DNA of 64,000 nucleotides from JAAZKI01 sp012799905 (GCA_050949415.1 JBMNFR010000007.1:1-64000); one strand, 5' to 3'. Shown: positions 26,737 through 35,504, counted from the first letter of the stretch. Numbers and translations are program-made. The notes: a model not told the origin generated them from the sequence alone.

Positions 26737-27516
26737 ATGAGCCGGAAACGTCATCATTTTACCTTGATTGAGCTGCTGGTCGTCATTGCCATCATCGCTA
26801 TTCTGGCGGCTATGCTGTTGCCTGCCTTGAGCAAAGCCCAGGAAAAGGCCCGGGCGATTTCCTGCGTCAACAACCTGAAGCAGCTCTCCTTGATTGCCCA
26901 GATGTATCAAATTGACAGTAAGAATTATGCTTTCGGCTATGAGACGTGGAGTCGCAAGTACAGCGGTGTACATGAACCCTTGGTTTGGCTGGAATGGCTT
27001 CATCTTGAAAATGCCTATGGTGTGGAGTGCAAACGGGTTCAGTTTGGGGCGCACGTACGCAACTTGTATGAAGTGTCAATGTGCCCTTCCGCACCCACGG
27101 TGAGCGACGCCAATTGGTGCTATTGGCATACTCCGGTAGTCACTAATTATGGATATAATGTCTATATCAGCAGCGCCAACAAGAACCAGCCAGCGAACGT
27201 CACCTACTTGCGGAAACTTTCGGCTGCCCCCACACCCTCTATTGTCTCCACCTTTGCTGACAACTGGGGGTATTGCGAAGCAGGATTAACGCTTGGTACG
27301 CCGATTGGGCCATATTGCACTGCGGGAAAAGTGGTTTGTCTTTATCGCGGCAATCAGGGTTCAGTGCGTGACTTCGCCGCCCATTCCAATGGCCGCAATA
27401 CAGCCTACTTGGATGGCCACATCGACACCGTGAATGCGGTTCGGGTCTATTTACATTCCGGCTTTGAAAATGTCTGGGACGCCCGAAATAACAGTTCGCT
27501 GATCGTCGAGCATTAA
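26737..27516 (+). CDS. Pseudopilin-like H-X9-DG protein (paralogue F)
   Basis: 259 residues from ATG 26737, set by AAAGGAG. N-terminus MSRKRHHFTLIE with FTLIELLVVIAII, then LLPALSKAQEKARAISCVNN; C-terminus H-X9-DG (HSNGRNTAYLDG) and DARNNSSLIVEH. It belongs to the same broad family as the five minus-strand copies but to a distinct subgroup (SKAQEKAR, long Tyr-rich middle). It is a tandem duplicate of the next gene. Confidence 0.87.
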   Translation: MSRKRHHFTLIELLVVIAIIAILAAMLLPALSKAQEKARAISCVNNLKQLSLIAQMYQIDSKNYAFGYETWSRKYSGVHEPLVWLEWLHLENAYGVECKRVQFGAHVRNLYEVSMCPSAPTVSDANWCYWHTPVVTNYGYNVYISSANKNQPANVTYLRKLSAAPTPSIVSTFADNWGYCEAGLTLGTPIGPYCTAGKVVCLYRGNQGSVRDFAAHSNGRNTAYLDGHIDTVNAVRVYLHSGFENVWDARNNSSLIVEH

Positions 27517-27604
27517 CATCAATGCAACACTCTGGGCCGATGCAAGGCACTAGCTTAGCCGGGGATTGTTCGGATGGAATCAACTACGTGAAAGGAGATT
27601 CGCC

Positions 27605-28387
27605 ATGAACCGGAAACGTCATCATTTTACATTGATTGAGCTGCTAGTCGTCATCGCCATCATCGCTATTCTGGCGGCCATGCTGTTGCCTGCCTTGAGC
27701 AAAGCCCAGGAAAAGGCTCGGGCGATTTCGTGCGTCAACAACCTGAAGCAGCTATCTTTGATTGCCCAGATGTACCAAGTTGACAGCAAGAATTATGCTT
27801 TCGGCTTTGAAACGTGGTATCATGGCTACAATTATGTACATGAACCCTTGACTTGGCTGGAATGGCTTTATTATACAAAATCCTACGGTGCGGAGTACAA
27901 GGTAGTCAAGTTTGGTGAGTACAACTACTACATGTATGAAATGTCCTTATGCCCCTCCGCACCCTTGCTTCACGAAGCCAATTGGACCTGGTGGCATGCT
28001 CCCGTAGTCAGTAGTTATGGGTATAACGTCTATATCAGCAGCGCTAATCGGGATATAGCGCCGCACGTCACCTACTTGCGGAAGCTTTCGGCTGCCCCCA
28101 CGCCTTCCATTATCTCCACCTTTGCTGACAACTGGGGGTATTGTGAAACAACGGGGCTGTTGCCAGATGAACCGCTGGGGCCGTATTGCGGCAGGAGAAA
28201 AGTGGCTTGTCTTTATCGCGGCAACCAGGGTTCCGTGCGTGGATGCGCCGCCCATTCCAACGGTCGCAATACGGCATACTTGGATGGCCACGTCGACACC
28301 GTGAATGCGGTTCGGGTCTATCGATTTTCCGGCTTTGAAAATGTCTGGGACGCCCGAAACAACAGTTCGCTGATTGTCGAACATTAA
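27605..28387 (+). CDS. Pseudopilin-like H-X9-DG protein (paralogue G)
   Basis: 260 residues from ATG 27605, again after AAAGGAG. It is very similar to paralogue F over its whole length, including the last ~75 residues (VACLYRGNQGSVR, HSNGRNTAYLDGHVDTVNAV, DARNNSSLIVEH), and differs mainly in the middle (WYHGYNYVHEP, EYNYYMYEMSLCPSAP). The 88-base spacer and identical ribosome-binding region indicate a recent tandem duplication. Confidence 0.87.
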   Translation: MNRKRHHFTLIELLVVIAIIAILAAMLLPALSKAQEKARAISCVNNLKQLSLIAQMYQVDSKNYAFGFETWYHGYNYVHEPLTWLEWLYYTKSYGAEYKVVKFGEYNYYMYEMSLCPSAPLLHEANWTWWHAPVVSSYGYNVYISSANRDIAPHVTYLRKLSAAPTPSIISTFADNWGYCETTGLLPDEPLGPYCGRRKVACLYRGNQGSVRGCAAHSNGRNTAYLDGHVDTVNAVRVYRFSGFENVWDARNNSSLIVEH

Positions 28388-28515
28388 TTTTATGGCTTGC
28401 GCTTAGCAAGAAGGCTCCTGAAAAGCATAGTCAGGTTTTACGAGGGGGAGGAAAGGGCTGCGGTTCTTTCCTCTCCCTCGTGCTTTATACCTATGCTACG
28501 CTCCACGCCGTTGCT

Positions 28516-29355
28516 TCACGTCATCTGCGCCTGGCGGCGTCGGAAGGCGGCTGGGGAAAAGCCGGTTGCGGCCTTGAAGGCGCGGCAGAAATACGACGGT
28601 GACGCAAAGCCTGCCTGGAGAGCAATTTGGGACAGGGGCAGGTTGCTGAACGTCAGCAAATCCTTGGCCTTGTTGATGCGCTGGCGGTGGACGTACTGCA
28701 TGGGCGGACAGCCGATGGCCTCGGTGAATAAAGCGGAAAATCGGCTGGGAGAAAGTGCGCTGATTTCAGACAGCTTGTCCAGACTCAAGGGCGAGGCGTA
28801 GTTTTTTTCCAGGAAATGAAGTGATTTGATGATTGACGGCGGGATATCCGGGACAAGCGGGAAGGGATGTTCGGCAAGGATGGCGTTGCAGAGGGCGATG
28901 AGGATTTGGAGATTGAGCGCGTATTCGGTCGCATAACGCGAGGTCTCCGGCGCTGTCTTGCTCTCCAGTAGACGATTGACAAGCGCTTCGATGTCGCCGG
29001 TGGCCAGTCTGGCAATCTGGAATTGATTTTTGACCCAGGGGGCGAGGAAGTCCGCGAGAGCGCCGAGCTGTTCGCGGCTGGCTATGCCGCCATAGCAGTT
29101 GTAGGCTCTGGTGACGGTGTAGCTGGCAGTGTAAAAATGGTGCGTCACGCCAGGGCGCAAGAGTGCCAACTGGCCGGCTTCCAAGCGGTGACGGACGCCG
29201 TCAATCGCAAAATCGGCCTCACCTTCCAGGATGTAGGTGAACTGGAAGGAGTCGTGGCTGTGGGTGACCTCGTCAAAAGCATAACCGTCATAATGGTGGA
29301 CTGCGACCCGCCGAAAGGGTGACGGCAGAAAATTGTGGTATTCGGCAGTAGTCAT
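28516..29355 (-). CDS. AraC-family transcriptional regulator
   Basis: About 279 residues from ATG 29355 (MTTAEYHNFLPSPF). An N-terminal cupin-like sensor (HSHDSFQFTYILEGEADFAI, LRPGVTHHFYT) is followed by a C-terminal pair of helix-turn-helix motifs (LSLDKLSEISALSPSRFSAL; LPLSQIALQAGFASPSYFCR) ending FKAATGFSPAAFRRR. It lies 33 bases downstream of the double-ATPase gene on the same strand, so it may be co-transcribed with and regulate the peptide importer or the pseudopilin genes. The ligand is unknown. Confidence 0.87.
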   Translation of the reverse strand: MTTAEYHNFLPSPFRRVAVHHYDGYAFDEVTHSHDSFQFTYILEGEADFAIDGVRHRLEAGQLALLRPGVTHHFYTASYTVTRAYNCYGGIASREQLGALADFLAPWVKNQFQIARLATGDIEALVNRLLESKTAPETSRYATEYALNLQILIALCNAILAEHPFPLVPDIPPSIIKSLHFLEKNYASPLSLDKLSEISALSPSRFSALFTEAIGCPPMQYVHRQRINKAKDLLTFSNLPLSQIALQAGFASPSYFCRAFKAATGFSPAAFRRRQAQMT

Positions 29356-29388
29356 GCGGATTCCGTTCCGGCTGGGCAAGGGGTGTTG

Positions 29389-31413
29389 TCAGTCGACGGG
29401 AAAATGGCAGGTGCAGGAGTGAGTCGGGGAAAAGCTGACGCTGGGGGGCGGCGTGGTGCGGCAGACCTCCTGGGCACATGCGCAGCGGGGATGGAAGTGA
29501 CACCCGGTCGGCGGGTTGATGGGGCTGGGGACGTCGCCGGGCAGGCGCAGCTTAGGCCGGCCGTCAGCGCTGTCCAGGGTCGGCGCGGCTGCCAGGAGTG
29601 CCTTGGTGTAGGGATGCCGCGGGGATGTCATCACTTCCGCAGTCTGGCCGTGTTCGACGATGCGGCCGAGGTACATGACAGCAATCCGCTCCGCCAAAAA
29701 GCTGACGACGCCGAGGTCGTGGGTGATGAAGAGATACGCCAGGCCGAGTTCATGCTGGAGGTCCTTGAGCAGATTGAGGATTTGCGCCTGCACAGACACA
29801 TCCAGGGCGCTGGTGCATTCGTCGCAGATGACAACGGCGGGATTGACGGCCAGGCTGCGAGCCAGGCCAATGCGCTGTCGCTGACCGCCTGAGAATTGAT
29901 GCGGGTAGCGCTGCAAAGCATCGGCTGGCAGGCCGACTTTGGCGATCAGGTCGGTCATGCGTGTTTGGCGTTCGCTGGAGGTGAGTCCAGGCTGGTGGAT
30001 TTCCATGCCTTCGGCGATGGTTTCGCCGATGGTTAGGCGCGGGTCCAGGCTGGAAAAGGGGTCCTGGAAGATCATCTGGATGGTTTGTCGAAAAGGCCGG
30101 AGCGCGCGCGGATGCAGGCCATTGAGGTCGGTTTTGCCATGTACGACAATGCTGCCGGCATTGATTGGCGCTAAGCCGACTAGCGCCTTGCCCGCAGTGG
30201 TCTTGCCGCAACCCGACTCCCCGACTAGCGCGAGGGTTTCACCGGGCCAGAGGGTGAAGTCAATGCCGTCAACGGCTTTGACATAACCGACAGTGCGGCG
30301 GAACAACCCGCTTTGGCGCGGGAACCAGACCCTGAGGCCGGTGACTTGCAAGACCGGCGTTGGCGGCGGTGCGTCGTCTTTGCTGACTGCGGCGTCGGCC
30401 TGCGCCTCTGGCAGCGGTGTATCAGCCAAGTGGCAGGCGACGCCGTGATTGGGGGCGAGGTCGCGAAACAGCGGCGCCGCAGTTTGGCATTGGGGCGTTG
30501 CCAGCGGGCAGCGAGGCGCGAAACGGCAACCCGGGATTTCCTCTTCGGGCTTGGGAACTGAGCCGGTGATGGCGGCCAGCCGTTGTCCGCGCTGGTCAAC
30601 CGAGGGGATGGAGCGGAGCAGAAGCCGGGTGTAGGGATGGGCCGGTCGCCGGAAAAGGTCGTCACAGCCTGCCGTTTCCACGATGCTGCCTGCGTACATG
30701 ACGGCGACGCGGTCAGCCTGTTCGTTGACTAAGGCGAGGTTGTGAGTGATCAGGAGGATGGCGGTTCCGTATTGGCGTCGTAGCGTTTGCAGCAAGTCCA
30801 TGATTTGCGCCTGGACAGTCACATCCAGGGCAGTGGTCGGCTCGTCAGCGATGAGCAGTTCCGGCTGGCCAGCCAGTGCCATGGCGATCATCACCCGCTG
30901 GCGCATGCCGCCGGAGAGTTGGTGCGGGTAGTCGCTAGCGCGCTGCTCCGGGTCGGGAATGCCGACTTGGGCCAGCAAGTCAACGACTCGGCGCTGACGG
31001 TCGGCGCGAGGCAGCCGGTGATGCTGCTTCAGGACTTCGCCAATCTGCCAGCCGACGGTGAGAACCGGGTTGAGCGCCGTCATCGGCTCCTGGAAAATCA
31101 TGGCGATGCGGCGGCCGGCTATGGCTCGTCTTTCCGACGCTGGCAGGGCCAGCAAATCGCGGCCCTGAAAATGTGCCTGACCGGCCTCGACAACGGCGTT
31201 GGGCGGCAATAGTCCGAGCAGTGACAGCGCCGTGATGGACTTCCCAGAGCCGGACTCGCCGACTAAAGCGAGCATTTCCCCTGGCTTGATGGCGAAGGAT
31301 GCGTCCTGCACAGCGGTGACGCCGGCGTCGCCCTGCCGGAAGGCAATGCGCAGGCCGGAGACGGTAAGCAGGTGTTGTTCAGGTTGGCTGGGCATGGTGG
31401 ATGACAGCATGGA
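29389..31413 (-). CDS. Fused double ATP-binding subunit of a dipeptide/oligopeptide ABC importer (OppD-OppF type)
   Basis: About 674 residues with two complete nucleotide-binding domains in one chain. First: GESGSGKS, LSGGMRQRVMIAMA, LLIADEPTTALD. Second: GESGCGKT, FSGGQRQRIGLARS, VVICDECTSALD. Each domain is followed by the oligopeptide-type C-terminal cysteine cluster (GCRFAPRCPLATPQCQ; GCHFHPRCACAQEVC) that binds an iron-sulphur cluster in related proteins. The start is placed at ATG 31413 just after the OppC stop; ATG 31395 is an alternative. It powers peptide uptake with the two permeases upstream. Confidence 0.92.
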   Translation of the reverse strand, partial: SMLSSTMPSQPEQHLLTVSGLRIAFRQGDAGVTAVQDASFAIKPGEMLALVGESGSGKSITALSLLGLLPPNAVVEAGQAHFQGRDLLALPASERRAIAGRRIAMIFQEPMTALNPVLTVGWQIGEVLKQHHRLPRADRQRRVVDLLAQVGIPDPEQRASDYPHQLSGGMRQRVMIAMALAGQPELLIADEPTTALDVTVQAQIMDLLQTLRRQYGTAILLITHNLALVNEQADRVAVMYAGSIVETAGCDDLFRRPAHPYTRLLLRSIPSVDQRGQRLAAITGSVPKPEEEIPGCRFAPRCPLATPQCQTAAPLFRDLAPNHGVACHLADTPLPEAQADAAVSKDDAPPPTPVLQVTGLRVWFPRQSGLFRRTVGYVKAVDGIDFTLWPGETLALVGESGCGKTTAGKALVGLAPINAGSIVVHGKTDLNGLHPRALRPFRQTIQMIFQDPFSSLDPRLTIGETIAEGMEIHQPGLTSSERQTRMTDLIAKVGLPADALQRYPHQFSGGQRQRIGLARSLAVNPAVVICDECTSALDVSVQAQILNLLKDLQHELGLAYLFITHDLGVVSFLAERIAVMYLGRIVEHGQTAEVMTSPRHPYTKALLAAAPTLDSADGRPKLRLPGDVPSPINPPTGCHFHPRCACAQEVCRTTPPPSVSFSPTHSCTCHFPVD

Positions 31414-31417
31414 CGGG

Positions 31418-32536
31418 TCAGCGCAGGCGGGGGTCAAGGGCGTCGCGGACAGCGTCGCCAAAGAGGTTGGCAGGAAGGACGAGTCCGACCATGAAGGTGA
31501 AGGCAGCGGCTAGCTTCCACCAGATGATCGGCTCCCGGGTGAGTTCAGTTCTGGCGTCGTTGATCATGGCGCCCCAGGACATGGTGTCAGCGCCAACGCC
31601 AATGCCGAGGTAGGTGAACGCCGCTTCGGCCAATACTTCGCTGGAGAAGCGGATGACCGTGGTGATGAGGATGAGATGGAGGACATTGGGGACAATGTGG
31701 CGGATGATGATGCGCCAGCTGGGAACGCCCATGGCCTTGGCAGCCAGGACAAAGTCGGTTTCACGCAGGCGGATGGTTTCGCCGCGCAGGAGTCGGCACA
31801 AGCCCGTCCAGGAGGCGATGCCCATGGCCAGGGCCAACTGCGGCAGACCTTGGCCAAAGATGATCATGAAGGCGGCGATAAACAGCACCGTGGGAATTGA
31901 GCTGAGGACAGTGCAGACGTACTGGGTGGCGTCATCAATCCAACCGCCGTAATAGCCGGCCGCAGTACCGAAGATAAGCGCAAAAGGCACGGCGAGGATG
32001 GTGGTGAGCAAACCGATGATAATGCCGGTGCGAATGCTTTTGCAAGCTTGGCAGAAGACGTCCTGGCCGATGCGGTCAGTGCCGAGAAGATGCGACCGGG
32101 GGTAGGCTAGCGGAGCATGGACACGCTGCGGCTGGCCGGTTGGGGACATGGCGGTGGTCGGCGTGTAGTCGGTCGTTGCCAGCGGCGCGGAGTAGGTTTT
32201 TTCGCGTTTGGCGCTGATCGGCGCGAGCAGATAGTCGAGGGCAGAGGCGCCCTGGTCGAGAATGACCTTGCCAGTTTCCGGATGGCGGGCGACTTCGCCG
32301 GTTTCCGGGTGTCGGAGGGGTCGTCGCCAGCCAATGCTGTCAAGGACGGCGATGGCGCCATAGCCGCAGAGGATGACAAAGGAGATGACGGCCAGTCGGT
32401 TACGACAGATTTCATGAAAGGCGTTGCGCCAGTATTCGCGCCGCGACAGTCGCCAGGCGAGCAGAGCGGCGCCGGCGAGCAGGCTCAGGGTAAAGAGGTT
32501 CTGGAACCACCAGGATTGGAAAAGGGTTGCAGGCAT
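31418..32536 (-). CDS. oppC: Oligopeptide/dipeptide ABC importer permease (OppC type)
   Basis: 372 residues from ATG 32536 (MPATLFQSWWFQNLF); the frame is open further upstream but that DNA belongs to oppB. Membrane helices at about 15-35, 50-75 and 165-370; the coupling helix GIASWTGLCRLLRGETIRLRE is the EAA motif. An unusually long periplasmic stretch (about 75-150) contains a short internal repeat (RHPETGEVARHPETGKV). It pairs with OppB 38 bases upstream. Confidence 0.9.
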   Translation of the reverse strand: MPATLFQSWWFQNLFTLSLLAGAALLAWRLSRREYWRNAFHEICRNRLAVISFVILCGYGAIAVLDSIGWRRPLRHPETGEVARHPETGKVILDQGASALDYLLAPISAKREKTYSAPLATTDYTPTTAMSPTGQPQRVHAPLAYPRSHLLGTDRIGQDVFCQACKSIRTGIIIGLLTTILAVPFALIFGTAAGYYGGWIDDATQYVCTVLSSIPTVLFIAAFMIIFGQGLPQLALAMGIASWTGLCRLLRGETIRLRETDFVLAAKAMGVPSWRIIIRHIVPNVLHLILITTVIRFSSEVLAEAAFTYLGIGVGADTMSWGAMINDARTELTREPIIWWKLAAAFTFMVGLVLPANLFGDAVRDALDPRLR

Positions 32537-32574
32537 GGGGCAGGGAAGGATGGTGTGATTTGTCTGAAGGACAG

Positions 32575-33555
32575 CTATTGGAATCGAATGCGGGGGTCGA
32601 CTGCGGCGTAGCAGATATCGGTCAGCAGCAGTCCGGCCATGTAGAGGACAGAGCCGAGGAAGACCATGACCCGGACAATGGCGAAGTCCTGAGTGTTGAT
32701 GGCCATGATCGTGTATCCGCCCAGGCCGGGAATGCTGAAAAAGCTTTCCAGCAGCAAATTGCCCATGAAGAGCATGAGAATCTGCATCGGGACATTGGCG
32801 AGGATTGGAATCATGGCGTTTTTCAGCACATGGCGAAAGAGGACATTGGTTTCGGACAGACCCTTGGCCCGGGCTGTGCGCACATAGTCCTTGCCGGTCT
32901 CTTCCAGGAAAAAAGTGCGATACAGGCGGATGCCGCTGCCTAAGCCGCTGAGCACGCCGATGCCGACCGGCAGCAGCAGAAACTTGCCCATGTCCACTCC
33001 AGACAGAAAACCGGATACCGGGACGAGGCGGAGGATTTTCGCGAACAGGTATTGCCCGCCAATGATGAAGATCAGGGAGGAGACCGACATCAGGAGGACG
33101 CAAGCCAACTGGATGGCCAGGTCAATGCGGCTGGCACGGCGGCTGGCGGCAAGCATGGCGACGAGGATGTTGGTCAAGAGAGTGGCGAGGAAGATCGGCG
33201 TCGTCAGGCAGAGCGATGGCGCGACGCGTTGCCTGATTTCAGCGCCCAGGGGTTCGAGGGTCATGTCCGAACGCCCGAAGTCACCCCAGAACAAGGCGAG
33301 GCTTTTCCGGAAGAAGATGGTCTCGGTCAGCCTGGCAACGCCGGTTGCGTCCCGGTTGATGAACAGAGGATAGTGGTAGCCGTGAGCTTCTTTCCAGCGC
33401 TCAACGTTTTCCGGGGTTGAGGCCTTGTCGCCCAAGGCCTGGCGCGCCATGTCGTCCGGCGAGTTGACCAAGAAGAACAATATAAACACGATCAGGTTGA
33501 CGCCCAGCAGCGTCGGGATGAGATACAGAAGTCGTCGCAGGAGGTAGTGAGTCAT
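32575..33555 (-). CDS. oppB: Oligopeptide/dipeptide ABC importer permease (OppB type)
   Basis: 326 residues from ATG 33555 (MTHYLLRRLLYLIPTLLG); the upstream frame extends into repeat DNA and is rejected. Six membrane helices with the N-terminal OppB signature and the EAA loop YVRTARAKGLSETNV. Between helices 1 and 2 is the usual long periplasmic segment. The gene follows a predicted promoter at 33738-33765 whose leader contains a hairpin and a heptamer array. Confidence 0.9.
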   Translation of the reverse strand: MTHYLLRRLLYLIPTLLGVNLIVFILFFLVNSPDDMARQALGDKASTPENVERWKEAHGYHYPLFINRDATGVARLTETIFFRKSLALFWGDFGRSDMTLEPLGAEIRQRVAPSLCLTTPIFLATLLTNILVAMLAASRRASRIDLAIQLACVLLMSVSSLIFIIGGQYLFAKILRLVPVSGFLSGVDMGKFLLLPVGIGVLSGLGSGIRLYRTFFLEETGKDYVRTARAKGLSETNVLFRHVLKNAMIPILANVPMQILMLFMGNLLLESFFSIPGLGGYTIMAINTQDFAIVRVMVFLGSVLYMAGLLLTDICYAAVDPRIRFQ

Positions 33556-33564
33556 GGCGGAAAT

Positions 33565-33702
33565 TAGGGGCGAGGGGCTTTTTTTAGGGGCGAGGGGCGA
33601 GGGGCGAGGGGCGAGATGAGCTTGGACTACGCTGCCCGCTATGGCCAGCGCGTGAGCCGACTCGCAGCAGCGAGGGGCTTTTTTTTTAGGGGCGAGGGGC
33701 GA
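33565..33702. repeat. Heptamer array and GGACTACGCTG core in the oppB leader
   Basis: GGGGCGA units with CTTTTTTTA spacers surround a copy of the GAGCTTGGACTACGCTGCCC core (about 33613-33660) that also occurs at 14.19 kb and, inverted, three times at 16.2-16.6 kb. It lies between the predicted promoter and the oppB start, so it would be transcribed as leader RNA. Confidence 0.9.
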
Positions 33703-33705
33703 GAA

Positions 33706-33765
33706 TGCGTCCATCGATGTGGACGCAGTCAGAAAGTACTATAGGAAATAAAGCAATGGTTACAA
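33706..33765 (-). promoter_or_regulatory. Predicted oppB promoter with a palindrome at the transcript start
   Basis: Minus strand: TTGTAA (33765-33760), 16-base spacer, TATAGT (33743-33738). Five or so bases after the expected start point lies TGCGTCCA-TCGATG-TGGACGCA (33706-33727), an 8-bp stem with a 6-base loop, which could be an operator or a 5' stabilising hairpin. Confidence 0.5.
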
Positions 33766-33836
33766 GCGAAGCAGGGATAAGATTGAGGCCAAGCGAGGAA
33801 TTTTCTGCGCCAGTGCCTAGGGGCGACCGTATGTAG

Positions 33837-34135
33837 ACCCCATCCAAAAAGGATTTTTCTCAAAACGGCGTTTATGTGTCACCCCTGGCGGGGCTCAAAA
33901 TTATTATACGCCTCCCCCAGGGCTTCGCTACGCTCACCCTGGGCTTTTATGTTGCTGGCCCTTTGGGCCGCCAGGCTTACATACGACAATCAGCGTCCAT
34001 AATGTTCACAGCCTCAAAGCGGCAAAAGCCCGGAGGGAGACACATAGAAGCCCAGGGTAAGCCGGGCCGCCAGGCACGGCGCAGCCCTGGGGGAGATGGC
34101 ATATATTTGGAGCCCTGTAAGGGTGACACATAAAT
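33837..34135. repeat. MITE-like long inverted repeat, about 300 bases
   Basis: Two imperfect inverted arms: left about 33837-33940 (TTTATGTGTCACCCCTGGCG ... CCCAGGGCTTCGCTACGCTC) and right about 34048-34135 (AAGCCCAGGGTAAG ... AGCCCTGTAAGGGTGACACATAAA), around a centre with further short palindromes. There is no transposase frame. Single arms are found at 14245-14353 and 48833-48900. The rest of the 953-base gap 33556-34508 is repeats; no gene is visible. Confidence 0.8.
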
Positions 34136-34162
34136 TAGGTTATGGACGGAGAGTCCACCCTA

Positions 34163-34508
34163 GGGACATGGTGGACATGGTGGACAGAGTGGACGGTGAA
34201 CCCTAAATCTCGCCCCTCGCCCCTAAATCTCGCCCCTCGCCCCTAAATCTCGCCGCTCGCCCCTCGCCCCTGAATCTCGCCCCTCGCCCCTGAATCTCGC
34301 CCCTCGCCCCTGAATCTCGCCCCTCGCCCCTGAATCTCGCCCCTCGCCCCTAAATCTCGCCGCTCGCCCCTCGCCCCTGAATCTCGCCCCTCGCCCCTGA
34401 ATCTCGCCGCTCGCCCCTCGCCCCTGAATCTCGCCCCTCGCCTCTAAATCTCGCCCCTCGCCCCTCGCCCCTGAATCTCGCCGCTCGCCCCTCGCCCCTC
34501 GCCCCTAA
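34163..34508. repeat. Heptamer array with 21-base higher-order period
   Basis: After a short run of GGACATGGT nine-mers (34163-34198), about 300 bases of CTCGCCC units interspersed with (C)TGAATC or TAAATCT. Much of it repeats every 21 bases (three heptamers: CTGAATC-TCGCCCC-TCGCCCC). It ends 3 bases before the peptidase stop codon. Confidence 0.95.
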
Positions 34509-35504
34509 TTAGAGGTCGCTGAGAGCCTTGTAGCCTCCTGCCGATTTTGCTTTTAGCACGCCTTTATTTATCGCCTTGCCAACCGCCTTGCATGCCATGA
34601 TTCCCACGGCGACGGGGTCGGCGTTGGCTTCGCCGGTGGTCATTACGAAAATTGTATCGCCGTCGTTGAGCGTGTGGGCTGGAAGTATCGTTCGAGCGAT
34701 GCCATTTTGAGCTATCTGAGCGACCTTTTTTGCTTGTGCTTTAGTAAGTGCAGCATTTGTTATAACGCAGCCTATGGTCGTGTTTGCAGGGAGATTGGCG
34801 TCTCCAGAAAAGGCGTTTACACTGCTTGAGGCCATGGCGACTATAGCCTCTTCCGTAGAAATCAGAGTCTTTCCATCCTTTGCTAAAAGTCCTGCCAAAG
34901 GCTTTGCATCATCATAGTCTCTTATATCTCCGAGTGCATTTACTGCAACAACAGCAAGCACTTTTATATCGCCGGTCTTTATGCCGTAAACGCCAAGTCC
35001 CGCCTTCATTGCGCGGGACGCTCCAAACAGTTTTCCCACCGTTGCGCCGCATCCTGCTCCGACATTTCCTTCTTCTAATGAGTCTTCACCAGCAAAAGCA
35101 GCTTTGCAAGCGGCATAGCCCATTGTCGCATCCGGGCGAATTTTTGCGTTCCCGCAAGTAAGGTCGAAGAGAGATGCTCCGCAGACTATGGGCACGACCC
35201 CAACCCCGACATCGAAGCCTATGCCCTTTTCTTCCAAAAAACGCATTACTCCGCCGGCTGCGTCAAGTCCGTAGGCGCTTCCTCCGGAGAGGACCACGGC
35301 ATGGATTTTTTCGACCATGTTTACCGGTTCCAGCAGATCGGTTTCTCTCGTAGCAGGAGCGCCCCCTCTTACGTCTGCGCCGCAAATTGCGCCTTGCGGA
35401 CACAGTATTACAGTGCAGCCCGTAAGAGCTGTTTTGTCCTGCGCATTTCCGATAAAGAATCCCTCGAAGTCCTTTAAATAGGCTTCTGCGATAGTGTTAT
35501 TCAT
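34509..35504 (-). CDS. P1-family peptidase (DmpA/BapA-like, Ntn-hydrolase fold)
   Basis: 331 residues from ATG 35504 (MNNTIAEAYL); the frame upstream runs into repeat DNA. P1 peptidases self-cleave to expose an N-terminal Ser/Thr: here the site is probably Asn-Thr in NTTIGCVITNA near residue 238. Other family features are GGSAYGLDAAGGVMRFLEE and VPIVCGASLFDL. Members are aminopeptidases for L- or D-amino-terminal and beta-amino peptides. The gene sits between the importer's binding protein and permeases, in line with peptide use. It uses more ATA, ACA and TTA codons than its neighbours, hinting at acquisition. Confidence 0.87.
   Translation of the reverse strand: MNNTIAEAYLKDFEGFFIGNAQDKTALTGCTVILCPQGAICGADVRGGAPATRETDLLEPVNMVEKIHAVVLSGGSAYGLDAAGGVMRFLEEKGIGFDVGVGVVPIVCGASLFDLTCGNAKIRPDATMGYAACKAAFAGEDSLEEGNVGAGCGATVGKLFGASRAMKAGLGVYGIKTGDIKVLAVVAVNALGDIRDYDDAKPLAGLLAKDGKTLISTEEAIVAMASSSVNAFSGDANLPANTTIGCVITNAALTKAQAKKVAQIAQNGIARTILPAHTLNDGDTIFVMTTGEANADPVAVGIMACKAVGKAINKGVLKAKSAGGYKALSDL

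Noticed and set aside
34203..34508. CRISPR-like regular repeat
   Set aside because: Units are seven bases without unique spacers, and no cas gene is nearby.
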